Shown: piece by piece, positions 44,256 through 52,688 of the stretch
Numbering within the stretch: position 1 is the stretch's first letter
Layout of the letters: every line of letters starts with the position of its first letter
Source of the DNA: Brucella haematophila
Lineage (GTDB): Bacteria > Pseudomonadota > Alphaproteobacteria > Rhizobiales > Rhizobiaceae
DNA length: 64,000 nucleotides
Assembly (NCBI RefSeq): GCF_005938105.1
Contig: NZ_VCPE01000003.1
Location: forward strand, 248,001-312,000
Reading direction: 5' to 3'
Notes under the pieces: generated by a model
The model's database searches: none
What the model was told of the DNA's origin: nothing
The model's input: only the letters and a program-made list of their open reading frames with translations
Translations under genes and position numbers: made by a program

Positions 44256-45440
44256 ATGACTGCAATATTGGAGGGAATTCGCGTTCTCGATTTTGGACGC
44301 TGGATCGCTGGTCCCTACAGCGCTCATCTTCTGGCCGATCTAGGTGCGGATGTTGTTCGAATAGAGCGCCCCAAAGGTGAGGACGACCGGTTTCTCATGC
44401 CGGTCACGGCCCATGGCGAAGGCGCGCAATATATGCAGTGCAACGGAGGCAAGCGTTCTCTGGCGCTGGATATGAATTCGCCAGCGGGACGCGAGGTGAT
44501 GCGTCGTATGATCGAAAAGGCGGATGTTGTCGTCGCCAATTATTCTCCCAATGGGCTCAAGCATTTCGGTCTTGATTACGAAACCCTGCAGGCAATCAAG
44601 CCGGACATTATCCTGGCATCGGCGTCAGCCTATGGCACCGAGGGACCGATGGCCGAACGGATAGGCTTTGACGGTGTCGGGCAGGCGGTAAGCGGTGCGA
44701 TCTATCTCACCGGGGAGCCCGGAAAGCCCTATCGCGCAGCGACAGCGCCAATCGATTTCGCGACCTCGTTGTCACTGGCTTATGGAACGCTTGCGGCGAT
44801 CATCGGCAAGATGCGCACCGGCAAGGGAGCACATGTGCAGGCCTCGCTTGTCGGGACCTCGCTCAACCTGACCAACCAGATTTTGATGGAAGAGGCGAGC
44901 GGATTCACCCATCGCGAACCCACCGGAAACCGCAGTCCTATGTCGGGTCCATCCGATGTCTTTCGGGCCAAGGATGGCTGGTTCATCATGCAGGTCATCG
45001 GTCAGAAGGTTTTCCAGCGCTGGTGCAAAGTTGTCGGTCGTGAAGATCTGATCGGAGAGCCACGTTTCGCCACCGACCAGTTACGTGGTGAAAACGGCGC
45101 TGAACTGAGCGCAATTATGCAAGCATGGTGCGAAGCCCGTCTGCGCGATGATTGTATCGACATACTTGGCAAGGCGAATATTGGATGCGGCCCGGTCTTG
45201 GCACCTGTCGAAGTGGTTGCTGGAACACTGGATCTGCGCAATACCTTCATGCGCGAGGTGGAGTTTCCGAACTCTCAACCGGTTCCTATTGCGTCACCGC
45301 CAGCGCGCCTTTCGCATGGCACTGTGGATATGGCCCGTCCGCCAGTGCTGGGCGAACATAGTGATGCGGTGCTGGTCGATTATGGTTTCACTGCCACGGA
45401 CATAGCCGCATTGCGCGGTGTTGGCGTAGTGACCGGGTGA
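44256..45440 (+). CDS. CaiB/BaiF family CoA-transferase
   Basis: A 394-residue class III CoA-transferase: IRVLDFGRWIAGPYSAHLLA, GADVVRIERPKGED, ANYSPNGLKHFGLDYETL and Asp167 in ATAPIDFATSL (nucleophile position). Lacks the His and Asp of the racemase subgroup. It most resembles succinyl-CoA-dependent transferases acting on dicarboxylic acids, but the substrate is not readable. TTTGGAGAA precedes the ATG; an in-frame upstream start is rejected. It follows the MmgE/PrpD gene and a LysR-like site, so it may activate mesaconate, itaconate or methylsuccinate. Confidence 0.88.
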   Translation: MTAILEGIRVLDFGRWIAGPYSAHLLADLGADVVRIERPKGEDDRFLMPVTAHGEGAQYMQCNGGKRSLALDMNSPAGREVMRRMIEKADVVVANYSPNGLKHFGLDYETLQAIKPDIILASASAYGTEGPMAERIGFDGVGQAVSGAIYLTGEPGKPYRAATAPIDFATSLSLAYGTLAAIIGKMRTGKGAHVQASLVGTSLNLTNQILMEEASGFTHREPTGNRSPMSGPSDVFRAKDGWFIMQVIGQKVFQRWCKVVGREDLIGEPRFATDQLRGENGAELSAIMQAWCEARLRDDCIDILGKANIGCGPVLAPVEVVAGTLDLRNTFMREVEFPNSQPVPIASPPARLSHGTVDMARPPVLGEHSDAVLVDYGFTATDIAALRGVGVVTG

Positions 45441-45520
45441 TCGTGCAAGCTGGCGTAGCTCGCATCGTCCCCGCCTCATTCAGAGCTGGTAAACTTCATC
45501 GACGACGAGGACTGACGCAA

Positions 45521-45934
45521 TCAGCGCCTGGCAACGGTCTTGAAAGTGCCCATACCGAAAGCGACAAGAGTGCCTTCGGTATCAACGACACGGGCTTCGA
45601 GATGCATGATGCTGCGGCCACGGCGCTGAGTGGCCGAACGGCAGTAAAGCGTGCCTTTGCCCGCGCTGACATAGTTGATGTTCAAGTTCAGCGTGGCGCT
45701 AAGCGCACTTCCTTCACCATCTTCGAGACCTGCCGCAAGCCCGAGCGTCGTGTCAATCAATGTTGCGATGGCTCCGCCATGAACCACGCCGCGCCTGTTT
45801 AACAATAGTGGGTTTTCGGGCATTACCACTTCGACTTCGCGCCCATTGCAGAAAGTGACTTCCATGCCGGCGGCGATCGAAAATGGTGCTAGATCAATGT
45901 TCAGGATTGTATTCGTGGTCATTGGAGGCAGCAT
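45521..45934 (-). CDS. PaaI-type acyl-CoA thioesterase (hot-dog fold)
   Basis: A 137-residue (or 133, if MTTNTILNID is the start) hot-dog thioesterase: NRRGVVHGGAIATLIDTTLG, with the HGG motif, ATLNLNINYVSAGKGTLYC and VVDTEGTLVAFGMGTFK. PaaI-like enzymes release CoA from stalled or dead-end thioesters during aromatic and branched acid degradation. Neither start has a good ribosome site. It is convergent with the CoA-transferase gene and divergent from an SDR gene across a perfect LysR-type dyad. Confidence 0.85.
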   Translation of the reverse strand: MLPPMTTNTILNIDLAPFSIAAGMEVTFCNGREVEVVMPENPLLLNRRGVVHGGAIATLIDTTLGLAAGLEDGEGSALSATLNLNINYVSAGKGTLYCRSATQRRGRSIMHLEARVVDTEGTLVAFGMGTFKTVARR

Positions 45935-45993
45935 TCCTGAAAATAACGTCGTGTTCGAACTCTACAGAGCACAGATAACAAAGAAAATGCAGA

Positions 45994-46008
45994 TAGGAAG
46001 CTCCTATA
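45994..46008 (+). promoter_or_regulatory. Perfect LysR-type dyad, ATAGG-N5-CCTAT
   Basis: ATAGG-aagct-CCTAT, exact consensus, placed between the divergent thioesterase and SDR genes, 59 and 74 bp from their starts. Confidence 0.65.
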
Positions 46009-46082
46009 TGAGATATCCGTCGTTCATGTGTTCTCCATTGAATCGCGATGGCTGATCCTGCTTCCGAAAAAGGGAGGACGCG

Positions 46083-46838
46083 ATGAATCTCGGAATACGA
46101 GGCAAACGCGCCGTCATTATTGGCGGCAGTTCGGGCTTGGGTTTTGCAGCAGCAACGGCACTGGCAGAGGAGGGCGTTGATGTCACCCTCTTTGCGCGGA
46201 ATAATGAGGCTCTGGAAGAGGCAGCAAGGCAACTTGGCCGGTTGAATGTTCAATCGGACTGCGTTGCAGGTGATGTTACTCGGCTGGATGACCTGAATCA
46301 GCTGGCAGAACACCTCACGGAAAGAGGCGGCCTCGACATTCTGGTTTTGAACACGCCGCGTCCACCCAGTCCCATGCGGGACTTTCTGGATGAAACCGAC
46401 GATCAGCGCTGGCGGGAGGCGCATCGTGACCAACTGGATGCAGGTCTGAATGTTCTACGCGTGCTGCCACGGTTGCTTTGCGGTAAAGGCTGGGGGCGAG
46501 TGATCGGCATCACGTCCGCGAGCGTCAAAAATCCTATGCCGCGTCACGCGATATCGACGATCTTCCGCGCTGGTATACAAGCGGCGTTGAAACATCTGGC
46601 GCTGGAGCTTGCCTCCGAAGGGATTACGGTGAACGCGGTTGCACCGGCAACAATCGTCACGCCGACATTTTCACAATTCCACGATCTCGAAGCGAGGATA
46701 CAGGCAACGCCGTTGGGTCGGGCGGGAACGCCGGAGGAGCTTGGAGCCTGCGTCGCTTTCCTTGCATCGCAACAGGCGGGGTATCTCACGGGCCAGATTT
46801 TGCAGCTCGATGGTGGCAGGACCGGAGGGCTTTTATAG
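46083..46838 (+). CDS. Atypical SDR family protein
   Basis: A 251-residue SDR with a good nucleotide motif (GGSSGLG, residues ~14-20) but an altered active site. NNAG is replaced by LNTPRPPSP, and where YxxxK is expected the chain reads HAISTIFRAGIQ after ITSASVKNP. The Ser remains, Tyr and Lys are missing and an Arg occupies the Lys region. A known SDR subgroup with the LSNxxR pattern looks similar, so this may be a genuine variant enzyme. AGGGAGGA lies nine bases before the ATG. It is followed by the ABC transporter genes. Confidence 0.82.
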   Translation: MNLGIRGKRAVIIGGSSGLGFAAATALAEEGVDVTLFARNNEALEEAARQLGRLNVQSDCVAGDVTRLDDLNQLAEHLTERGGLDILVLNTPRPPSPMRDFLDETDDQRWREAHRDQLDAGLNVLRVLPRLLCGKGWGRVIGITSASVKNPMPRHAISTIFRAGIQAALKHLALELASEGITVNAVAPATIVTPTFSQFHDLEARIQATPLGRAGTPEELGACVAFLASQQAGYLTGQILQLDGGRTGGLL

Positions 46839-46898
46839 GCGGGTGCATTGGCAGAACCTTGATCTGCTCTAGGATTTGGCGGTGAAGCGCGGGCCGAT

Positions 46899-46914
46899 CC
46901 ATTATGCATAATGG
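46899..46914. promoter_or_regulatory. 16-bp perfect palindrome before the ABC importer operon
   Basis: CCATTATGCATAATGG, 31 bp before the binding-protein start. It differs from the LysR-type dyads in the island and may be an operator for another regulator. Confidence 0.45.
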
Positions 46915-46945
46915 GTTGAATTAAGGCTCAGAGAAGGAGGATCTC

Positions 46946-47971
46946 ATGCGCCGTAGCTCCAATCATTTTACCCATGCCATCAAAGCATCCCTTGTTGCCC
47001 TTGCCGCTTTCGCGCTGACGGGTGCGGCTTCGGCTGAAGTTGCGGGCGACTGGAACGGGATCGTTGCTAAGGCCAAAGAGGAGGGCCGGGTCAACTATTA
47101 TTCTGTCATGCCGCCAGCTCAGAACGATGCGCTGATAACGGCGTTTCAAAAGACATATCCGGAAATCAAGGTTGTGGTCGTGCGCGGCGCCGGTGAGTTG
47201 GCTGGTCGTATCGCGGCTGAACAACAGGCCGGTTCTGATGGCGCGGATGTGTTCGCTTTCGCCGATACGGGCTGGTTTGCAACCAACAAGGAAAACTTGC
47301 TGGATCTGAAAGGCCCCAATGTGGAAGCCTTTCCCAAAGCGGGTTGGACGGTTGATGGCAAGTCTGTGAATCTTTCCTTTTCGCCGCTTGGCTTTCTTGT
47401 GTGGAACACAGCCCGCGTGAAAGATGGTCTCAAAGAATGGAACGACCTTCTTGCCCCGGAACTCAAAGGTCACGTCGGTACCCGCGAGGGGATGACCTCT
47501 ACGCTGGCAGGTTTTCTGGAATTCGTGCATGACCGGCTCGGACAGGACTATTTCGAGGCTTTCGGCAAACAACAGCCACGCTTCTACCCGTCCACCGTGC
47601 CGCTGACACAGGCTGTCGCTTCAGGTGAGGTTTGGGCCGCCAATACTGGCAATGTTGCAACCATCATCCAACTGGTGGCTCAGGGTGCGCCGATCGATTT
47701 TTCGGTCCCCAAACCAAGCTTTGCAAATCCGCAAGCTGGTGCGGTATTGGGCAGCTCCAAGCGTCCAAACGCGGCACTCGTGTTCGTGGATTTCGCCGCC
47801 TCACCCGAAGGCCAGAAGGCATTGAACGGCAATCATCTTGGCGCGAGCCCCATACCGGGTCTTGAAGGCACCTTGCAGCTTGCCGACTTCGATGTTCTTG
47901 ACCCCACCAAATATCCCCCATCCGTGCGGCAGGAATGGCAGGCGAAATTCGACAAGGCCTGGCGGAATTAA
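46946..47971 (+). CDS. ABC transporter periplasmic substrate-binding protein (family 1, iron/organic-anion type)
   Basis: A 341-residue exported binding protein. A signal peptide of ~30 residues ends ALTGAASA. The mature chain has the FbpA/FutA-like order: KAKEEGRVNYYSVMPPAQND, FQKTYPEIKVVVVRGAG, GRIAAEQQAGSDGADVFAFA, FSPLGFLVWNTARVKDG and an end typical of class F binding proteins. The tyrosines that bind ferric iron are not evident, so the ligand is more likely an organic acid or phosphonate; the catabolic setting supports an acid. GGAGGATCTC precedes the ATG. First gene of a three-gene importer operon. Confidence 0.88.
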   Translation: MRRSSNHFTHAIKASLVALAAFALTGAASAEVAGDWNGIVAKAKEEGRVNYYSVMPPAQNDALITAFQKTYPEIKVVVVRGAGELAGRIAAEQQAGSDGADVFAFADTGWFATNKENLLDLKGPNVEAFPKAGWTVDGKSVNLSFSPLGFLVWNTARVKDGLKEWNDLLAPELKGHVGTREGMTSTLAGFLEFVHDRLGQDYFEAFGKQQPRFYPSTVPLTQAVASGEVWAANTGNVATIIQLVAQGAPIDFSVPKPSFANPQAGAVLGSSKRPNAALVFVDFAASPEGQKALNGNHLGASPIPGLEGTLQLADFDVLDPTKYPPSVRQEWQAKFDKAWRN

Positions 47972-48051
47972 CGACTGCCCCTTGATCTGAAAGCGGGGGC
48001 GGCGTGCTATCGGCATTCTGCCCCGACTTCAAGCTTGTAACAGGGGAAATC

Positions 48052-49782
48052 ATGACGAATTTCACCATTGTCGGGAATGCGGACAAGAATTCGCGTTTCA
48101 ATGCCTTTCTGCATATGCTCTGGCGCCAAAAGCCTTGGCTTTTGCTGCTGATTGCAGTTGCAATTCTGGTTTTTATGCCAATCGGCGCCCTGTTGAGGCT
48201 GGCGCTGGAAGATGGGGCCGCTGGTCTTAGAACAGTTATGGCAGAGGCCAATACACCGAAGATTCTATGGAACACCGTTGTGCTTGCCTTTGGCGCGCTC
48301 GTCGTGGCTATGGTCTGCGGTACGGCTGTTGCGCTCTCTGTTTGGGCGCTGCCGCCGTCGATCCGACGCTACACATCGTTCCTGCCGGTGCTGCCGCTTT
48401 TGATCCCAAGCGTTGCACATGTGATCGGCTTTGTTTTCCTCTTCTCGCCCGAGAATGGATACATCAATTCTGTTCTGCGTCTGTTGCCGTTCTTCTCCGA
48501 GAGCTACAGCGGTCCGTTGAATATCTACACGATCTGGGGGATCATTTTTTACACCGGCTTTTCGCTGGCGTCATACGTCTTCCTGTTCGTCTACACTGGT
48601 CTGCAGGATATGGGCACTGACTATATCCAGGCTGCAAGAGCCAATGGCGCAAGTCCGGTGCGGACATTGTTCACGATTACGTTGCCCATGCTACGTCCGG
48701 TTCTGGTCTATGCAGGCATGATTGTGCTGCTGTTGTCGATGGGGCAGTTTACCGGTCCGCTGATGCTGGGCCGTCGACAGGGCATCGACGTGATCACCAC
48801 GCAGATGTATCTCGTAACGACGGAATTCCCCGTCAACTATGCCATGGGCGCATCCTATGCTCTGCCATTGTTGATCGTCGCAGCTGCGATCCTATGGATG
48901 CAACATCGCATTATCGGTAATCGTGACCGATTTATCGGGCGCGGAAATGCCTCGCTTGCAATGCTGCCCGTGACACTCACCACCCGTGTCGTTGCGGTGT
49001 CGGTCATTTCAATTTTTGCCCTGTTATCGGCGATCTTGCCACTGTTGGCGTTGCTGTTCGTTGCGCTGTCACCGTTCTGGTCTGGGTCGTTGTCCATTTC
49101 GAATTTGACGATTGCCAACATTCAGGCAGTGCTGGCAAGTCCGATCATGTTGGATTCCGTGGTGACGACACTGCGCCTCGCGCTGACCACCATCGTGATC
49201 CTGCTGCCGCTGGGTATGCTGGTGGCGATGGCGATTTTCTACCGCAATCTGCTATGGCGTCCGCTGTCCATGGCGCTTGATGTAGTCGCCAATCTGCCGC
49301 TTGCTGTTCCGAGTGCTTTGATGGGCTTTGGCTTCCTGTTTGCCTATTCGGCACTTCCTTTCGGTCTCTATGGGTCGGCTCTTGGGATGATACTCGCCTT
49401 CGTCACGATCAAGCTGCCCTTTGCGGTCCGCTATCAGCTTTCATCGCTGATCGCACTTGGCTCGGTTCAGGTTGAAGCGGCACGCGCAAATGGCGCAGGC
49501 GCGTTCAGAACCTTTTTCCAAATCATTTTGCCGCTGGCGCGAAGCGGCGTGACTGCGGCCGGCGCTGTCATCTTCGTGTTGTTGATCCACGAATTTGGCG
49601 TGGCGTTGATGCTGCGCTCTACCGATACCAATGTGATGTCGGTGGTCTTGTTCGATCTTTTCAATGCTGGCGGTCTCTATCCGCAGGTAGCCGCTTTCGC
49701 TCTGGTAATGACCTTCATCACCATGGTTGGCGTTTTCGTCGCGCTGTGGGTTGGCGGCACCAAAGCCTTCGCCAAGATGTAA
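48052..49782 (+). CDS. ABC transporter permease, two fused membrane domains
   Basis: A 576-residue inner-membrane protein with about twelve transmembrane segments in two halves. Each half carries an EAA-type coupling loop: QAARANGASPVRTLFTITLP and EAARANGAGAFRTFFQIILP. This is the FbpB/ThiP-like fused architecture that works with a single ATPase. The ATG follows CAGGGGAA; an upstream in-frame start is not used. It lies between the binding-protein and ATPase genes. Confidence 0.93.
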   Translation: MTNFTIVGNADKNSRFNAFLHMLWRQKPWLLLLIAVAILVFMPIGALLRLALEDGAAGLRTVMAEANTPKILWNTVVLAFGALVVAMVCGTAVALSVWALPPSIRRYTSFLPVLPLLIPSVAHVIGFVFLFSPENGYINSVLRLLPFFSESYSGPLNIYTIWGIIFYTGFSLASYVFLFVYTGLQDMGTDYIQAARANGASPVRTLFTITLPMLRPVLVYAGMIVLLLSMGQFTGPLMLGRRQGIDVITTQMYLVTTEFPVNYAMGASYALPLLIVAAAILWMQHRIIGNRDRFIGRGNASLAMLPVTLTTRVVAVSVISIFALLSAILPLLALLFVALSPFWSGSLSISNLTIANIQAVLASPIMLDSVVTTLRLALTTIVILLPLGMLVAMAIFYRNLLWRPLSMALDVVANLPLAVPSALMGFGFLFAYSALPFGLYGSALGMILAFVTIKLPFAVRYQLSSLIALGSVQVEAARANGAGAFRTFFQIILPLARSGVTAAGAVIFVLLIHEFGVALMLRSTDTNVMSVVLFDLFNAGGLYPQVAAFALVMTFITMVGVFVALWVGGTKAFAKM

Positions 49783-49798
49783 TGGCAGGAGTTTCCCG

Positions 49799-50944
49799 AT
49801 GAATATGATGACCAGTACTGAAACCCTAACACACAGCAATGCCGTGGAAGTGGGCAACCTGTCAAAGAGTTACGGCTCTGGCAAAAGCGCTGTACGTATT
49901 CTCGACAATCTTGGGATCAGCGTGGCACAGGGGGAAATGCTGGTTTTGCTGGGACCTTCGGGCTGTGGCAAGACCACTCTGCTACGCTGTATCGTTGGGT
50001 TGGAACAACCTGACAGCGGCCGAATTGAACTTGGCAGTAAAATCGTTGTCGATACAGAGCGCGGGCTGGTACTGCCACCAGATAAACGCGGCGTGGGTAT
50101 GGTGTTCCAGAACTATGCGCTCTGGCCGCATATGACTGTGGCGCAGAATGTCGCTTTTCCACTGAAATGCCGCAAACAGGCAGCCGAGATTGGCAGAGGC
50201 CGTGTTCAGGAAGCGCTGGACGTTGTGCAATGTGGTCATTTGGCCGAACGCTATCCTTCGCAGCTTTCCGGCGGACAACAGCAGCGCGTTGCGCTGGCGC
50301 GCGCCCTTGCATCGCGCCCACAGGTGATGCTGATGGATGAACCCCTTTCAAATCTGGACGCGCTCTTGCGCGTCGATCTCCGCAGCCAGCTCCATCAATT
50401 GCATAAGAAGCTCGGGTTTACCGGCATTTATGTAACCCACGACCAGAATGAAGCCATCAGTCTTGGAACACGGGTTGTTGTGATGCGCGCCGGACAGATG
50501 GAGCAGATTGGCGCACCGATGGAGATTTATAGCCGCCCGGCCAATGAATATGTCGCAGAGTTTCTCGGATTGCGAAATGCTCTGTCAGTGCGGGTTGACG
50601 AACACGGACTTATGTTTGTCGGCAAGGACAAGGCGCAGCTGCCCGCAAACTTTTTGCCAGCGGGCGAGTATCGTCTACGTATGCGTCCTGTCGACCTCGT
50701 CATGGCAAACGGTCGCGAGGAGAATGCAGGAAACCGTGCCTGGATTGACGGAACAGTTCTCGACAGTATCAGCTATTGCGATATCAGCGAGGTAACGGTT
50801 GATATCGGCGGACACAGCATGCTGGTTGAAGGTAAAGGACTTGGATCACCTGAAGTCGGTCAGAGCGTCCGGATCGGAATCGATCTTGAGCAGGCTAAGT
50901 TCTTCCGGGAGAGCAGGCTCGCATCGACCCGTTTTCTGGGATGA
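49799..50944 (+). CDS. ABC transporter ATP-binding protein
   Basis: A 381-residue ATPase: Walker A LLGPSGCGKTTLLR, Q-loop VFQNYALWPHMTV, signature QLSGGQQQRVALARAL, Walker B VMLMDEPLSNLDA and switch His in YVTHDQNEA. A C-terminal TOBE-like domain follows (~residues 255-381). It belongs to the spermidine/iron/molybdate-type importer group. The ATG MNMMTS follows GGAG; longer upstream starts fall in the permease gene. It energises the importer with the two genes upstream. Confidence 0.95.
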   Translation: MNMMTSTETLTHSNAVEVGNLSKSYGSGKSAVRILDNLGISVAQGEMLVLLGPSGCGKTTLLRCIVGLEQPDSGRIELGSKIVVDTERGLVLPPDKRGVGMVFQNYALWPHMTVAQNVAFPLKCRKQAAEIGRGRVQEALDVVQCGHLAERYPSQLSGGQQQRVALARALASRPQVMLMDEPLSNLDALLRVDLRSQLHQLHKKLGFTGIYVTHDQNEAISLGTRVVVMRAGQMEQIGAPMEIYSRPANEYVAEFLGLRNALSVRVDEHGLMFVGKDKAQLPANFLPAGEYRLRMRPVDLVMANGREENAGNRAWIDGTVLDSISYCDISEVTVDIGGHSMLVEGKGLGSPEVGQSVRIGIDLEQAKFFRESRLASTRFLG

Positions 50945-51002
50945 CCAGGGCGACAGCTTTGCGCGTTCAGTGGTGCAGAGAGAAAAGCCATTTCGAAATC
51001 CT

Positions 51003-51019
51003 CCTATGTCCCGCATAGG
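51003..51019. promoter_or_regulatory. Inverted-order dyad CCTATG-N5-CATAGG
   Basis: The half-sites of the island motif in reversed order around TCCCG, ~170 bp before the next SDR gene. It may bind the same regulators weakly. Confidence 0.3.
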
Positions 51020-51189
51020 CCAATTCCACCGATAGAAATTCTCAAATTGACGCACGCATGATTGAGCGCAAAAAAGTCTTATGTGCACCGGCATTCGAGG
51101 ATGTATCCGGAGGCGCTAACGGGGCTCCGCCAAGCGCATTCGGCATAAGTTACAGTTATCAGATGTGAAGTGATGAGGATAAGCTGAAC

Positions 51190-52023
51190 ATGAGCAAGAC
51201 ATGGTTGATCACCGGTGCTGACAAGGGGCTGGGATATTCTGCAGCCGAGACGGCGTTAAAGCGAGGAGATAACGTCGTCGTCACGGTGCTGGCTTCAGAT
51301 GGTCGCCACCCACTCAGCGAGACCTTTCCGGAGCGTTTCAGGTCGTTTCATTTGAATGCGGCGGATGTCGCGCGCGTACCAGAGGTCGTTGCGCAAGCGG
51401 AAGCGGCGTTCGGCCGGATTGATGTGCTGGTCAATAATGCGGGCTATGGCCTCATTAGTCTGATCGAAGAAACTCCCCCAGAGAAATATCGCGCTCTTTT
51501 CGACGTGAATTTCTTCGGTCTTGCAGAGATTACTCGCGCCGTCTTGCCGATCATGCGGCGGCAGCGCAGCGGCCATATCATCAATCTGTCCTCTGTCGCA
51601 GGTTTCGGGGCCGTTGCCGGGTTTGGCTTCTACAGCGCAACGAAATATGCGGTTGAAGGCTTGTCTGAATCTCTGGCCCATGAGGTCGGACCGTTGGGAA
51701 TAAAGGTGACGATTATCGAGCCTGGGCCGTTCCGCAGCGATTTTGCTGGTGGTTCTCTGGATGCGTTGATCAGCGACAATGAAGATTACGCTGCAGCTGC
51801 CGAATATGTGCGCACCTATCAGACCAGCAAACATGGGAAGCAACCGAACGACCCGGCCAAATTTGGTCCGGCGCTCTGCAAATTGGTGGATGCCACTGAA
51901 CCGCCACTGCGCCTGCCTCTTGGCGTGGAGGCTGTCGCCCATCTACGCAATGAGATGGCCCAAGTCGAAGGGGAACTGCAAATGTGGTACGAACTGGCAA
52001 GTTCAACCAGCTTTAGTTCCTGA
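51190..52023 (+). CDS. SDR family oxidoreductase
   Basis: A 277-residue SDR: ITGADKGLG nucleotide motif, NNAGYGLISLIEE, a catalytic Ser in NLSSVAGFGAVAG, YSATK and EPGPFRSDF. The ~30-residue tail and the EPGPFR segment match a common extended-length SDR group often labelled oxidoreductase/SDR without known substrate. It is followed by a cupin gene (40 bp), with which it likely forms an operon. Confidence 0.86.
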   Translation: MSKTWLITGADKGLGYSAAETALKRGDNVVVTVLASDGRHPLSETFPERFRSFHLNAADVARVPEVVAQAEAAFGRIDVLVNNAGYGLISLIEETPPEKYRALFDVNFFGLAEITRAVLPIMRRQRSGHIINLSSVAGFGAVAGFGFYSATKYAVEGLSESLAHEVGPLGIKVTIIEPGPFRSDFAGGSLDALISDNEDYAAAAEYVRTYQTSKHGKQPNDPAKFGPALCKLVDATEPPLRLPLGVEAVAHLRNEMAQVEGELQMWYELASSTSFSS

Positions 52024-52063
52024 TCTGTTGGGAGGCACAGCGGCGCTTGAGAGGGGAAAAGGT

Positions 52064-52585
52064 ATGAGTAACGCCATCTATGCGCGACGGGTCGTGTCAG
52101 GTCATGATAGAGCGGGAAAGTCGATCGTGCTTAGCGATGCAATGACCGCATCCAGGGTTGCGACAGACGCTTTCACCATCAATCAGATCTGGCAGGTAGA
52201 CCAGCTTCCGCCGCACGTTCTTGTCGAAGACAGCTCCGTGGGTGAAGTGTCGATTGCACCGCCGGTTGGCGGCTTCGTATACCTTGTCACGACGTTTCCA
52301 CCGGACGCTTCATGGGATTTTGCCGGTCGCTACAAGGATGCGCTCGCTGCATCGGGCGGTGCGAATGCTCATGTCGAGGCGAGCGAAATTCCCGGCATGC
52401 ATGAGACCGATACCGTCGATATTATCACGGTCATTTCTGGTGAGATTTACGCGGTGCTTGAAGCGGGAGGAGTTTGCTTGAAGGCAGGTGACTCTTTCGT
52501 CCAGAGGGGCACGCGACACACCTGGAGCAACCGCACGCATGAGCCGTGTACTATCGTTGCTGTTATGATGGGCGCGCACCGTTAG
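52064..52585 (+). CDS. Cupin domain protein
   Basis: A 173-residue protein with a C-terminal single cupin: EIPGMHETDTVDIITVISGE (first motif, only partly matching the usual HxH), then CLKAGDSFVQRGTRHTWSNR with His in the second motif. The N-terminal ~80 residues (NQIWQVDQLPPHVLVEDS) are cupin-like strands. Related proteins in catabolic clusters are isomerase/dioxygenase-like or small-molecule binders. The start is set by GAGGGGAAAAGG before the ATG. Metal binding is uncertain. Confidence 0.82.
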   Translation: MSNAIYARRVVSGHDRAGKSIVLSDAMTASRVATDAFTINQIWQVDQLPPHVLVEDSSVGEVSIAPPVGGFVYLVTTFPPDASWDFAGRYKDALAASGGANAHVEASEIPGMHETDTVDIITVISGEIYAVLEAGGVCLKAGDSFVQRGTRHTWSNRTHEPCTIVAVMMGAHR

Positions 52586-52656
52586 AATGCGATGGGCCTT
52601 TCGCGATTATTGGCTATGACATTCAATTTTTGCGCGACTTACAAGCTGGAATACCG

Positions 52657-52678
52657 GCGGATGGCATCTGCCATCCGC
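52657..52678. terminator. Terminator-like hairpin between convergent cupin and LysR genes
   Basis: A 10-bp perfect stem GCGGATGGCA with a tight TC loop, no clear T run. Placed between two converging genes. Confidence 0.5.
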
Positions 52679-52688
52679 TGAAGTGTGT

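Noticed and set aside
46946-50944. Ferric iron importer
   Set aside because: The architecture matches FbpABC-like systems, but iron-binding tyrosines are not evident and the setting is catabolic; I leave the ligand open.
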